Source: a virus. Taken from it: a DNA stretch of 33,534 nucleotides. The stretch's first letter is position 1. Each line of letters begins with the position of its first letter. A model generated the notes under the pieces. The model was not told the DNA's origin. It saw only the letters and a list, made by a program, of their open reading frames with translations, and searched no databases. The DNA lies in the IMG/VR virus record IMGVR_UViG_3300033553_000450, positions 1 to 33,534 of that record; one strand, written 5' to 3'. The translations under genes and the position numbers were made by a program. Shown in pieces: positions 1 to 7,010 of the stretch.

Positions 1-2
1 AC

Positions 3-80
3 GAGGATCATCTGAACACCTTAAAAGACTGTCTGAAATGGTGGCATGCTGAGCGTAAACAGCAGTTGGTCGAGAGTTGA
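3..80 (+). CDS. C-terminal end of an unidentified protein (partial)
   Basis: An open frame runs in from before the window and stops with TGA at 78-80, leaving only about 25 residues, ending KWWHAERKQQLVES. That is too little to assign a family. It reads towards the prophage and could be the disrupted or neighbouring host gene, or the end of a preceding mobile-element gene. No terminator-like hairpin follows directly. Confidence 0.4.
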   Translation, partial: EDHLNTLKDCLKWWHAERKQQLVES

Positions 81-495
81 CCTACGCTCCATCACGGAGG
101 ATTTACGGGGAGAGGAAAACATGGCGGCATTATAGGACACTGTCAAGCGAGCGCCCTTTAAACCGCAAATTTATGGTCACCAGGGTTTGAACCTTAGTGG
201 TCTTCTCATATGTCAGCCCATTTGTCATCATAGTTGTCTCCTCAAACTTGTGAATTACTGACTGGTATGGCACTAGACGGGAATGAATGGGATTGAGCGG
301 GCGGCTGCGGGAAAAGCCCGTTTAATGGGAGTTTAAAAGGTATTGCGTGCGTGGATTTTTTTAAAGTGGTGCCAAACCAGAAAAAGCAGAAATTTAGGGA
401 TATCTTATTAGTTTTTCGTTTGATTTGGCACCAGCCAAAATCGGCCCGGAATTTCCAAGCCGATCATTTTTATTTGTATGTAGCCACCTATAAAT
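81..495. other. Non-coding stretch upstream of the DinD-like gene; possible prophage left-end region
   Basis: No convincing gene lies here. The only ORF, at 351-536, has no ribosome-binding site and overlaps the dinD 3' end in antisense. The stretch holds a GC-rich patch around 295-330, including CGGG-AAAAG-CCCG, and a 10-bp inverted repeat at 367-433 listed separately. Mu-family prophages begin with a 5'-TG end followed by transposase-binding sites, so the left end may lie here. The exact junction cannot be placed without the right end. Confidence 0.4.
367..433. repeat. 10-bp perfect inverted repeat, candidate transposase-binding pair
   Basis: TGGTGCCAAA at 367-376 is the exact reverse complement of TTTGGCACCA at 424-433. 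Reading inward, both arms continue into similar A-rich tracts (CCAGAAAAAG on the left, TCAAACGAAAAAC on the right arm's complementary strand), so similarity extends past the 10 bp. The spacer is AT-rich. This could be a pair of end-binding sites of the Mu-like transposase or an unrelated regulatory dyad. No second copy is visible in the window. Confidence 0.35.
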
Positions 496-1299
496 CTATT
501 TGTCCTCTTTCAACATCTTACGATAACCAGCTTTGATCTCTTTTTTTAAATCAGGAATTGGGCGCTCAACAGGGAGCTGCTCAGGCTTCTTCCCAGTTTC
601 AGATTCAACAAAATCTCTGATCTTACGGCCGACATCGAAATGGGTTTTTTCAAGGGAATACTGCCCTTTAACCTTTTGGTTCTTTATTTTCTCCTCTGTC
701 ATCGTGGTGCGAAACAGGTTGGCGGCAAGTTCCGCGCGCCCCATGTGATTCAACAGGTTCTTAGCTTCCACCCCACGACTGCGGGCTAGTTGCCAGTTTT
801 GCATATTGTACATACCAAGGTATCCAGCATTAGTGAATTTAGCAAAATCACTGACGCCAGCCCCCTTTGCAGCAGAATTCAGAGATTTGTTACTGTCAGT
901 CAACTCATCTCTAATCAAAAACCTTTCAAAATCATTGCTGTTTTTGAAGGATAGTTCGAAACGCCTGGTTTGTTCAGCAAAGTACAGTTGAGCTGAGGCG
1001 ACTTCCTCTTTCTTGGGATCGCCGTTCATAACTGTCATGTAACAAGCAAATCGCGTCAGCTTGCAATCTTCCACCTCGACACCTGCGACCAACCTGGTCG
1101 TTGGCATAAAGTTTATAAAGTGGTCTATGTTTAATGAGATGCAAGCCTTTATTGCTCTATCTATAGACTTTTTAAAAGACTTATAATTTGAGTATCCAAG
1201 CATCTCCTGTAAATCGGAAGCAAGCCAGTATACCTGACCATTTTGCCGTTTAAAATCCTCAAAAGAGACAGGTAAAAGCTCTTGCTGACCATCACTCAT
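496..1299 (-). CDS. dinD: DinD-family DNA-damage-inducible protein (BRO-N type)
   Basis: The 267-residue product matches the DinD family: an N-terminal BRO-like part (YWLASDLQEMLGYSNYKSF), the RFACYMTVMNGDPKK segment typical of DinD (compare SRYACYLVVQNGDPAK in E. coli DinD), and a C-terminal EKTHFDVGRKIRDFV segment. E. coli DinD is SOS-induced and inhibits RecA filaments in vitro; that role here is only inferred. The start is taken at the internal ATG because GGAG lies six bases before it; an ATG four codons upstream overlaps this site. The gene is AT-richer than the phage operons and points away from them. No obvious LexA box was found in the roughly 150 bases upstream. It may be a phage-carried moron or host DNA. 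Confidence 0.8.
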   Translation of the reverse strand: MSDGQQELLPVSFEDFKRQNGQVYWLASDLQEMLGYSNYKSFKKSIDRAIKACISLNIDHFINFMPTTRLVAGVEVEDCKLTRFACYMTVMNGDPKKEEVASAQLYFAEQTRRFELSFKNSNDFERFLIRDELTDSNKSLNSAAKGAGVSDFAKFTNAGYLGMYNMQNWQLARSRGVEAKNLLNHMGRAELAANLFRTTMTEEKIKNQKVKGQYSLEKTHFDVGRKIRDFVESETGKKPEQLPVERPIPDLKKEIKAGYRKMLKEDK

Positions 1300-1449
1300 A
1301 CATAACTCCATATTTATTAAACGAGATAGAATTTCTTGTAAAGCATTGATATTGTTAAATCAAAATGCCAATCTAACCTTTACATCATAAAAATGACTTT
1401 TTAATGTGGTTACATTTTATACCATGGTTAAAGATGTGCTTGAATCCAT

Positions 1450-1656
1450 TTATTCATCTTCAACATAATAATTGCTTTCGCCTTCGGGACATTCTTCCCT
1501 TATCATGACAAGGCATCTACTCACGCTTGCATCTGAAGTCCCGAAACTCATTGTTTCATGGCCGCATTTGCTGCATGTAGCCCGAATGCAATCGACTTCA
1601 TAGCCATCTTCGTTGTAGTCAGAATCTTCAATGATGTCGCATTTTATTCTTGCCAT
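1450..1656 (-). CDS. Small zinc-ribbon-like hypothetical protein
   Basis: A 68-residue acidic protein beginning MARIKCDIIEDSDYNEDG. It has C6, then a C-x4-C-x2-C cluster (CIRATCSKCGHET) and two later cysteines (SRCLVMIREEC), so metal binding is plausible but unproven. The start was chosen at this ATG because GAGGGG lies a few bases upstream; a longer in-frame start at 1686 would overlap the preceding lipoprotein gene. It lies 26 bases downstream of the lipoprotein gene on the same strand, so the two are probably co-transcribed. No family is recognised. Confidence 0.6.
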   Translation of the reverse strand: MARIKCDIIEDSDYNEDGYEVDCIRATCSKCGHETMSFGTSDASVSRCLVMIREECPEGESNYYVEDE

Positions 1657-1682
1657 CTCAACCCCTCTATTAGATAGGAACA

Positions 1683-2018
1683 TCAATTAACTGTCTTAAC
1701 AGGGACAGTCCTTAATAGAGGAGAAGCTTCGAAAGTCAAAGGATGCACTCCTTGAGTGAGTTGCCCCCTTTCCATAATGAAACACCTGTATTTCTCGGTA
1801 TCCATCGAAACGAGATCTGAACAATACATGTGGACAGATTCGACCACATAATGAGTCAAATTTTGATTCTCATATAAAGTCTGCTGTCCAATATCCGTTT
1901 CTTTAGCCACAAGAGTTTTATGATTATCTTCTATTTTTGTGTAATCTGGGATATCCAATAAAACTGAAGGGAAACAGCCATTTAGTGATACCAGAAAAAT
2001 TAAATAAAGATATTTCAC
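1683..2018 (-). CDS. Small predicted lipoprotein
   Basis: The product has a short basic start, a hydrophobic stretch (YLYLIFLVSL) and a lipobox-like LNGC with Cys15, so it is a likely lipoprotein of about 111 residues with a mature part of about 97. GTG at 2018 is preferred because GAGGAG lies six bases before it; the ATG two codons upstream abuts that site. The mature part is polar, with two further cysteines, and matches no family known to me. Phage-borne lipoproteins expressed from a lysogen often alter the cell surface, but nothing here shows that role. It is transcribed with the zinc-ribbon-like gene. Confidence 0.6.
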   Translation of the reverse strand: MKYLYLIFLVSLNGCFPSVLLDIPDYTKIEDNHKTLVAKETDIGQQTLYENQNLTHYVVESVHMYCSDLVSMDTEKYRCFIMERGQLTQGVHPLTFEASPLLRTVPVKTVN

Positions 2019-2107
2019 GCTCATCTCCTCTAGTTTTTAACTACCCATCACCGTAATTTTAGCCAGGACGATCAAACCTTAAGCACGCACCTGGTCACTA
2101 ATGTTGT

Positions 2108-2842
2108 TCACATCCTACCGCCGCCCCAAACCACCTTGCCGATGATGTTTAGTTTTGCTACCTGGTCGCCGGGAACCAGTTGCTCGTCGTAAGCCGGGTT
2201 GTCGCTTTTGATCTTTACCCCTCCGTCGAACATGCGCTGCAGGCGCTTGGCTATCAGCTCGTGGTCGAACCTTAATATATAGATAGCGTCGCCGCCGACC
2301 TGGTGCTGGCGCAAGTCCACCAGGAGGAGAAAACCCTCGCGGATCGTCGGCTCCATACTGTCGCCAACCGCCGTGATCAGGGCGAGCTGCCCACCATCAA
2401 GGCCAAGGCGCTTGATCCACTTGCGCTTGAACGCCAGGTGATCGACAACCTGCTCGCTTGAAACCAGGGCGCCAGGGCCAGCGCTGGCCGTCACGTCGTA
2501 CCTTGGCACTAATACATACTCATCCGGAGAGAGCATTTCTCTGTCGGTAAAATACTCCGCTGCAGCCTCACATACCTGATCATCTCTTTCTCTCGGCCCT
2601 TCCCCTGTAGCCAGCCAACCTGCTCTTACTTCACCTGAGGTTGCGATTAATTCCAGCCGGTCAAGAGTGGGGAATGTGTTTCCGCGCAAATAGCTGCGCA
2701 ACACTGCTTCAGAAAGCCCACATTTAATTGCAAAGCTTCTTACACTTGAAGACCCTATAAGCTCTTTTAGCCGATCTGGGAAGCGTCCGAGTTCGTGGGT
2801 CGAACTCGGACGCTTGGCTTTATTGAACTCGGACGTGTCCAA
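2108..2842 (-). CDS. Immunity repressor, HTH plus S24 (LexA-like) peptidase
   Basis: The 244-residue protein has an N-terminal helix-turn-helix domain (about residues 21-80) and a C-terminal S24 peptidase domain. The nucleophile Ser162 is in VGDSMEPT, the base Lys199 in IAKRLQR, and the likely self-cleavage site is Ala121-Gly122 in ASAGPG. It should hold the early promoter off and be inactivated by RecA-stimulated self-cleavage, making the prophage SOS-inducible; this is family knowledge. The start is a TTG with GGGAGG nine bases upstream. An ATG seven bases earlier would give only a nine-residue peptide. Codons 3-20 are built from the operator-like repeats at 2781-2835, so the first 20 residues are probably a disordered extension. 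Confidence 0.9.
   Translation of the reverse strand: MDTSEFNKAKRPSSTHELGRFPDRLKELIGSSSVRSFAIKCGLSEAVLRSYLRGNTFPTLDRLELIATSGEVRAGWLATGEGPRERDDQVCEAAAEYFTDREMLSPDEYVLVPRYDVTASAGPGALVSSEQVVDHLAFKRKWIKRLGLDGGQLALITAVGDSMEPTIREGFLLLVDLRQHQVGGDAIYILRFDHELIAKRLQRMFDGGVKIKSDNPAYDEQLVPGDQVAKLNIIGKVVWGGGRM
2781..2815. promoter_or_regulatory. Perfect 15-bp inverted repeat, repressor operator candidate
   Basis: AAGCGTCCGAGTTCG at 2781-2795 and its exact reverse complement at 2801-2815 are separated by five bases. The core AACTCGGACG recurs at 2826-2835 and 2904-2913. The repeat lies inside the first codons of the repressor gene, a setting that fits autoregulation and DNA looping. In Mu the same operators also act as the internal enhancer bound by the transposase N-terminal domain; whether that holds here is inference. 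Confidence 0.75.
2825..2835. promoter_or_regulatory. Second copy of the operator core
   Basis: GAACTCGGACG repeats the right half of the inverted repeat at 2801-2815 in the same orientation. It overlaps codons 3-6 of the repressor gene and is followed by GTGTCC, giving a small GGAC-GT-GTCC dyad. Confidence 0.65.
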
Positions 2843-2903
2843 CTTTCATAACCTCCCGCAAATGCATAGTTTTTAAACAACACATAAAGAAATGAGAAAA
2901 ATC

Positions 2904-2914
2904 AACTCGGACGC
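2904..2914. promoter_or_regulatory. Third copy of the operator core, between the divergent genes
   Basis: AACTCGGACGC matches the other copies. It ends 12 bases before the -35 of the rightward early promoter and overlaps TTGATT on the minus strand, a possible -35 for the repressor promoter whose -10 is poor. Binding here would influence both directions. Confidence 0.65.
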
Positions 2915-2926
2915 GCATATTTCCAC

Positions 2927-2955
2927 TTGACGTGCGTTTATTTAAACGCTATCCT
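2927..2955 (+). promoter_or_regulatory. Early promoter (Pe-like), sigma-70 consensus
   Basis: TTGACG at 2927-2932 and TATCCT at 2950-2955 are separated by 17 bases. The promoter faces the ner-transposase operon and lies just right of the repressor operators, matching the position of Mu Pe. Transcription would start near 2962. Confidence 0.75.
2934..2949. promoter_or_regulatory. 16-bp perfect palindrome in the early-promoter spacer
   Basis: GCGTTTA-TT-TAAACGC fills almost the whole spacer between the -35 and -10. A protein bound there would block RNA polymerase. It differs from the repressor-type repeats, so it is a candidate site for the Ner-like protein, which in Mu represses early transcription by binding between the two divergent promoters. 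Confidence 0.6.
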
Positions 2956-2996
2956 CCTTTTTAAGAAAAGAGAACAAAAACAAAAAAAGGAGTCTT

Positions 2997-3425
2997 TTAT
3001 GTCAGCTCTTCAAACGGGAAAACACCTCCAAAAGGCCACGCTCCAAGACGATCTCCAAAACGTATCTCATGGTACACCTCGCTCGCAATCGGAATCAGAT
3101 CTCGAGGAGGGTGCTGTTGGTCAAAGGCTGCAGACTCCAGAACCTCAAACACCCGGATCGCCTCTAAAGTACAGAGCAACGCGCCAAGCAAGAAACGAAG
3201 CCGAACGGCAGCGACCTGATTACGAAGCTCGGCGCGCCTCTCGGACGGCGAGGCGGATGCGAGAGATTCAATGCGAAGCATGTTCTCGGCAAGCCACGTC
3301 ACCCAATCTCTCATGCCCATTAGTCGAAGGTCTTGGCGCAAGCTGGAAATATCTTCTTCGGAGAACTCGCCGCGCAGTTCTTGCTCGAATTCGAGGAACC
3401 TTCTCTTGATCGCTGAAACATCCAT
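2997..3425 (-). CDS. Hypothetical protein encoded against the early operon
   Basis: The 142-residue product, starting MDVSAIKRRFLEFEQELR, has balanced composition and predicted helices. The middle (VRLRFLLGALLCTLEAIRVFEVL) is a hydrophobic or amphipathic helix. AAGGA lies about ten bases before the ATG. Its third codon positions are clearly GC-richer than those of the opposite frame, which encodes an Arg-, Ser- and Gln-rich sequence typical of a shadow. The family is unknown. Its stop codon overlaps the rightward early transcript's first ATG (2999), which itself has a good AAGGAG site, so the plus-strand ORF at 2999-3409 cannot be fully excluded. Confidence 0.55.
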   Translation of the reverse strand: MDVSAIKRRFLEFEQELRGEFSEEDISSLRQDLRLMGMRDWVTWLAENMLRIESLASASPSERRAELRNQVAAVRLRFLLGALLCTLEAIRVFEVLESAAFDQQHPPRDLIPIASEVYHEIRFGDRLGAWPFGGVFPFEELT

Positions 3426-3455
3426 AAAAAACTGTCCTTAAAAAACGTCTTCACA

Positions 3456-3731
3456 ATGAAAGAAACTACGATGAAAAAAAACAGCGAAAAGCCGGACGAA
3501 ACACTCGAAAGAATTATTGGCGATCCCGCTTTGCGGCGCGAGTGGATCAAGTTCCAGCTGCGCATCCACAAAAGCTCTTTTGCGAGCCTGGCCAAGGAAC
3601 TCGGCACCTCGCCCCAGGCGGTGCGCGACGTGTTTAACCAGCCTTATCCTAAGATGCAGCGGGCGATCGCGGCCAAGATCGGCATGCGGCCCGAGGCCAT
3701 CTGGCCCGAACGATATCAGAAAGAGGGATGA
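3456..3731 (+). CDS. ner: Ner-like DNA-binding regulator of early transcription
   Basis: The 91-residue protein has the Ner/Nlp helix-turn-helix: SLAKELGTSPQAVRDVF followed by MQRAIAAKIGMRPEAIWPERY. This lines up well with Mu Ner (SLSALSRQFGYAPTTLANAL and ALETKPEVIWPSRYQ). Mu Ner is a small negative regulator of the early and repressor promoters during lytic growth. No strong ribosome-binding site precedes either ATG (3456 or the seventh codon), so the start is uncertain. It is the first conventional gene rightward of the early promoter, though about 450 bases with an antisense gene lie between. Confidence 0.85.
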   Translation: MKETTMKKNSEKPDETLERIIGDPALRREWIKFQLRIHKSSFASLAKELGTSPQAVRDVFNQPYPKMQRAIAAKIGMRPEAIWPERYQKEG

Positions 3732-3792
3732 CCGACAAGTTTAAAGCGCTTTTAACTGTCTGTTTTTGCAATGAGTTCAGGAGGAATTCGGG

Positions 3793-5976
3793 ATGCAGGG
3801 TGATAGCCCTAAAACACATTATACCGCCAAGGAACTGGCCGGCTTGCCTGGGATGCCAGGAACAGATAGGCGCGTCAGGTCCAAAGCTGATAATGAAAAT
3901 TGGATTTTTCTTAAACGCTCAGGACGCGGCGGCGGACGCGAGTATGCCGTTTCCGCCCTGCCCAAAATTACTCGCGATTATCTCACCGACCAGATGATCC
4001 AATCCCTCCCCGAAAAAGTTTGCGCCCTGCCCGAAGGCCACGGCCTTGCGCAAAACGCGATCGCCGTGCGCGAAGAGGCATCGCTTCCCGCCGTGATCGA
4101 AATCCCCGACCTGGGCAGCCTTAAAAGCTGGCAGACCGAGTGCATGGACGCCCGACTTACCTTTATTCGCCTGCTCGAACGTGGCGACTGCACTGTCGGC
4201 CTTACTAAAACAGTGAACGCCCTGGTCGAGAAAAGCGCGGACGGGGAGCTGCCCGAGAATCTGCAGGCCCTGGTTGCCGTGGCCAACGCCCGAAGCGGCG
4301 GCAAGGCCGGCAAGCGCAGCCTGTCGCGGCGCACCTTGATGCGCTGGTGGAGCGACTACAAGGCCGCCAGGGGAAACTATGCCGTGCTGGCCCCGGCCGC
4401 GAAAGAGAAAGATACCGTTCCGACCTGGGCTTCGGACTTTCTGACGCAGTACCAGGTGCCGCAAAAGATCAGCGTGGCCGATGCGATCAGCCGCATGGCC
4501 AGAGTCGCGGCTCCCGGTACCGAGATTCCAACCGAAGGCCAGGTGCGGCGCTTCCTGCGAAAATACTCGCGCCTCGACGTGCAGCGCGGCCGCAAGTCCG
4601 GCAGCGAGCTGCGCGGCCAGCGCATGTACCGCCAGCGCGATGTCAGCGAGTTCCAGCCCCTCGATATCGTGCAGATCGACGGCCATTCCTTCAAGGCCTA
4701 CGTAGCTCACCCGGCCCACGGCCGCCCCTTCCATCCCGAGGTGTGCGCGGTGATCTGCTGCGTGACCAAGGTTGTGGTTGGCTGGTCTGCAGGGCTGGCT
4801 GAAAGCTCCATGACGGTCGCCGACGCCATCCGCCACGCCTGCACCGTCGACGACGAAAAACCGGTTGGCGGACTGCCGCTCTTCGTCTATGCCGACAAAG
4901 GCGCCGGCAATATGGCCAAGGTCAATATCGACGAGGTCGCCGGCCTCTTCCCCCGCCTCGGGATCCGCTTCGAAAGCGGCCGCCCCGGCAACCCCCAGGG
5001 GCGCGGGTTGGTGGAGAATCTCAACAAGTCGCTCTGGATCTCTGCCGCGAAGAAGCTTGAGACCTACACCGGTAAGGACATGGACACCCTGGTGCAACGC
5101 CGCGTTTACCTGAAACTGCAGAAAGAGGTGCGCCAGTCGAAAAAAGAGGCACGGGAGATCCCTTCCGAGCTCCTGATCCCATGGCCCGAGTTTCTGGAAT
5201 TTGCGCAAACCGAAGCGGTCGATGCGTACAACCGCCGCCCGCACAGCGCCCTGCCGCGGATCACGGATCCAACGACCGGGTTGCGCCGCTACATGTGCCC
5301 GCTGGAGGCCTGGGCCTCGTGGCTTGCGCGCGGCTGGAAGCCCACACTGCTTAACGAGGCGGAGATCGCCCACCTCTTCCGCCCTCACGTGATGGTCAAG
5401 TGCGGCCGCGGCCTGGTGCGCCTCTGGAAAAACGTCTACACCGATGCCGCCCTCGAGCACTACCACGGCATGCAGGTCATGGTCGGTTACGACATCCACG
5501 ATCCCGCCCGGGTCAGCGTGCGCGATGAAGAGGGTCGCCTGATTGTTATTGCCAGGCGCGATGCCAATAAGAGCGCCTTCTTCCCCGTTTCCGCAGTGGA
5601 TAAAGCCCGGGAGGATCGTTACCAGAACCGCCGGCGCAACGTCGATCGGCGCATGGAGGAGATCGAGCTGGAACGCCGCGGCGGGCCGATCGAAGTGCAG
5701 GCCGCTCCCGAGTGTATCGAGATCTCGCCCGAGGTGATCGAGAACACCGATCGGATGATCGCCCGTATCAAGCAGCCGAAGATCTTCGCCAGTGCCTGGG
5801 AGCGCTACGAGGACATCTGCGATCGCGTGCGCCGCGGCGAGGCCAGCGATTATGAGCGGAAATGGATGAACGATTACGAGGCGTTTACCGAAACAGGCCG
5901 CCGCACCGGTCTGTATAAGACCGACGAGTTTTGTTTGCAGGATGCAATAGAAATTAGAGCGAAGGGAGGTGAATAA
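3793..5976 (+). CDS. Mu-type DDE transposase (MuA homologue)
   Basis: The 727-residue protein is close to Mu A in size (663). Residues 9-65 (TAKELAGLPGMPGTDRRVR through REYAVSALP) form the Mu-type winged-helix domain that in Mu binds the enhancer/operator. The retroviral-integrase-like core carries the DDE residues Asp296 (VQIDGHSF), Asp368 (VYADKGAGN) and Glu408 (GRGLVENLNKSLW). The Mu C-terminal beta-barrel follows at roughly 520-600, then a charged tail that in Mu contacts MuB and ClpX. It performs integration and replicative transposition. The start has AGGAGG about ten bases upstream. Confidence 0.97.
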   Translation: MQGDSPKTHYTAKELAGLPGMPGTDRRVRSKADNENWIFLKRSGRGGGREYAVSALPKITRDYLTDQMIQSLPEKVCALPEGHGLAQNAIAVREEASLPAVIEIPDLGSLKSWQTECMDARLTFIRLLERGDCTVGLTKTVNALVEKSADGELPENLQALVAVANARSGGKAGKRSLSRRTLMRWWSDYKAARGNYAVLAPAAKEKDTVPTWASDFLTQYQVPQKISVADAISRMARVAAPGTEIPTEGQVRRFLRKYSRLDVQRGRKSGSELRGQRMYRQRDVSEFQPLDIVQIDGHSFKAYVAHPAHGRPFHPEVCAVICCVTKVVVGWSAGLAESSMTVADAIRHACTVDDEKPVGGLPLFVYADKGAGNMAKVNIDEVAGLFPRLGIRFESGRPGNPQGRGLVENLNKSLWISAAKKLETYTGKDMDTLVQRRVYLKLQKEVRQSKKEAREIPSELLIPWPEFLEFAQTEAVDAYNRRPHSALPRITDPTTGLRRYMCPLEAWASWLARGWKPTLLNEAEIAHLFRPHVMVKCGRGLVRLWKNVYTDAALEHYHGMQVMVGYDIHDPARVSVRDEEGRLIVIARRDANKSAFFPVSAVDKAREDRYQNRRRNVDRRMEEIELERRGGPIEVQAAPECIEISPEVIENTDRMIARIKQPKIFASAWERYEDICDRVRRGEASDYERKWMNDYEAFTETGRRTGLYKTDEFCLQDAIEIRAKGGE

Positions 5977-5978
5977 GG

Positions 5979-6185
5979 ATGTCTGATTTTATCAACCACT
6001 GGCCGCAGGGAACCACTCCGCGAAGCCTGGCGTATCGGCAGGGATTCCAGGCCGGCCATGATCGCATCACGCAAGGGACGCGATCGCATCAGCCGTATCC
6101 GGCGGGGTCGCCCGAGTTTGATGCCTGGTTTGCCGGCTATCCGGCCGGGAAGCTTCTTGCCGAAACCGAGACTGAAAATCATTAA
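5979..6185 (+). CDS. Small RMF-like protein
   Basis: A 68-residue protein with the pattern SLAYRQGFQAGHD...QPYPAGSPEFDAWFAGYPAG. This resembles ribosome modulation factor (E. coli AHQRGYQAG...CPYQ...QWLGGW), which dimerises 70S ribosomes during hibernation. The Cys of CPY is replaced by Gln. Many Mu-like phages carry such short proteins between transposase and MuB; their function is not established. The gene starts two bases after the transposase stop, with the site GGAGGTG inside the transposase end, so the two are translationally coupled. Confidence 0.65.
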   Translation: MSDFINHWPQGTTPRSLAYRQGFQAGHDRITQGTRSHQPYPAGSPEFDAWFAGYPAGKLLAETETENH

Positions 6186-6187
6186 AA

Positions 6188-6228
6188 AAGCCGCGCTGCA
6201 ACGCGGCTTAGATCGCCCCTTCAGGGGC
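6188..6228 (+). terminator. Two adjacent intercistronic hairpins without a T-tract
   Basis: AAGCCGCG-(6 nt)-CGCGGCTT at 6188-6209 and GCCCC-TTCA-GGGGC at 6215-6228 stand side by side between the RMF-like gene and the MuB gene. Neither is followed by a run of T, so they look more like mRNA-processing or partial attenuation elements than a full terminator. Confidence 0.5.
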
Positions 6229-6258
6229 AAACCATTCGATTAACAAGGAGGATAACCG

Positions 6259-7008
6259 ATGCGACACAAAATGGCAATGACCAAGAATCTGAGGCGCTTC
6301 ATGGCCGCCGTCGACGAGCTCGTAAACCGCCCCAACGGGGCAGAAGGGATGGGGCTGCTCTGGGGGTTGCCCGGCGAGGGGAAAACCACCTCCCTGGCCT
6401 ATTTAGTCAACACCTTCGACGCCATCCATGTGCGGGCCATGAGCAGCTGGACGGTGACCAGCATGCTCGGCAAGATCTGCGAAGAACTCGGCGGCAAGCG
6501 CATGCTGCGCCGATCCGACATGATCGACTTCATCACCGAGCAGCTCGGCGTCAAGCCCCGTCCTCTTTTTGTCGACGAGGCCGATCACCTCTTCGACAAG
6601 CCGAAGAAATTCGAGATGGCCGAGAGCCTGCGCGATATTTACGACATCAGTAAATGTCCCGTCATTCTCTGCGGGATGGAAGACATCGCCCGCACCGTCC
6701 AGGCGCACGGCCGCTTCGCCCGGCGCATTACCCAGTGGATCGAGTTCCGCGGGGTCGATCTGGCCGATGCCCGCACGATTGCCGATCAACTCTGCGAGGT
6801 CGCCGTCTCCGATTGTCTGCTCAATCACCTGCACGAGTCGGCTCGTGGAAACATCGGCCGCATGGTTATCGCCCTGTCCAAGATCGAATCAATGGGCCGC
6901 TCCTCCGGGCTCGAAGAGGTTAGTCGCGAAGACTGGGGCGAGAGTCGCGAACTTTTTTATGATCAACCAGTATTCTCTGGCCGCATGGCGCAGAGCGGGA
7001 GGGTTTAA
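6259..7008 (+). CDS. AAA+ ATPase, target-selection partner of the transposase (MuB homologue)
   Basis: The 249-residue ATPase has Walker A GLPGEGKTT (36-44) and Walker B LFVDEAD (103-109), followed by a sensor-like CPVILCGME. Mu B is an ATP-dependent DNA-binding protein that forms filaments on target DNA, delivers it to the transposase and gives target immunity. This copy is shorter than Mu B (312), mainly because it lacks the N-terminal HTH extension, and is closer in size to B3-type partners. AAGGAGG lies seven bases before the ATG. It follows the transposase as in Mu. Confidence 0.93.
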   Translation: MRHKMAMTKNLRRFMAAVDELVNRPNGAEGMGLLWGLPGEGKTTSLAYLVNTFDAIHVRAMSSWTVTSMLGKICEELGGKRMLRRSDMIDFITEQLGVKPRPLFVDEADHLFDKPKKFEMAESLRDIYDISKCPVILCGMEDIARTVQAHGRFARRITQWIEFRGVDLADARTIADQLCEVAVSDCLLNHLHESARGNIGRMVIALSKIESMGRSSGLEEVSREDWGESRELFYDQPVFSGRMAQSGRV

Positions 7009-7010
7009 GT

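Noticed and set aside
174-200. tRNA T-loop-like sequence (TTCAAAC on the minus strand) near an ACCA
   Set aside because: The T-stem and acceptor lengths do not fit and no D or anticodon arm is present; no tRNA is called in the window.
351-536. 61-codon plus-strand ORF
   Set aside because: There is no ribosome-binding site, it overlaps dinD in antisense, and its composition is AT-driven.
1312-1449. LexA box upstream of the DinD-like gene
   Set aside because: Neither CTGT-N8-ACAG nor the GGTTNNC-type box of some deltaproteobacteria matches; only a small ACCATGGT palindrome is present.
2820-2849. Nine-codon leader peptide overlapping the repressor start
   Set aside because: The ATG is only two bases from GGGAGG, too close for good initiation, whereas the TTG at 2842 is nine bases away.
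2999-3409. Plus-strand ORF with a good AAGGAG site after the early promoter
   Set aside because: Its composition (Arg, Ser, Gln, Pro-rich, few hydrophobics) and AT-leaning third positions look like an antisense shadow of the minus-strand gene. It is kept as an alternative, not as a feature.
3919-5499. 526-codon minus-strand ORF opposite the transposase
   Set aside because: It is a shadow produced by the GC-rich codon use of the transposase; composition is His/Ala/Gly-rich and no family features are visible.
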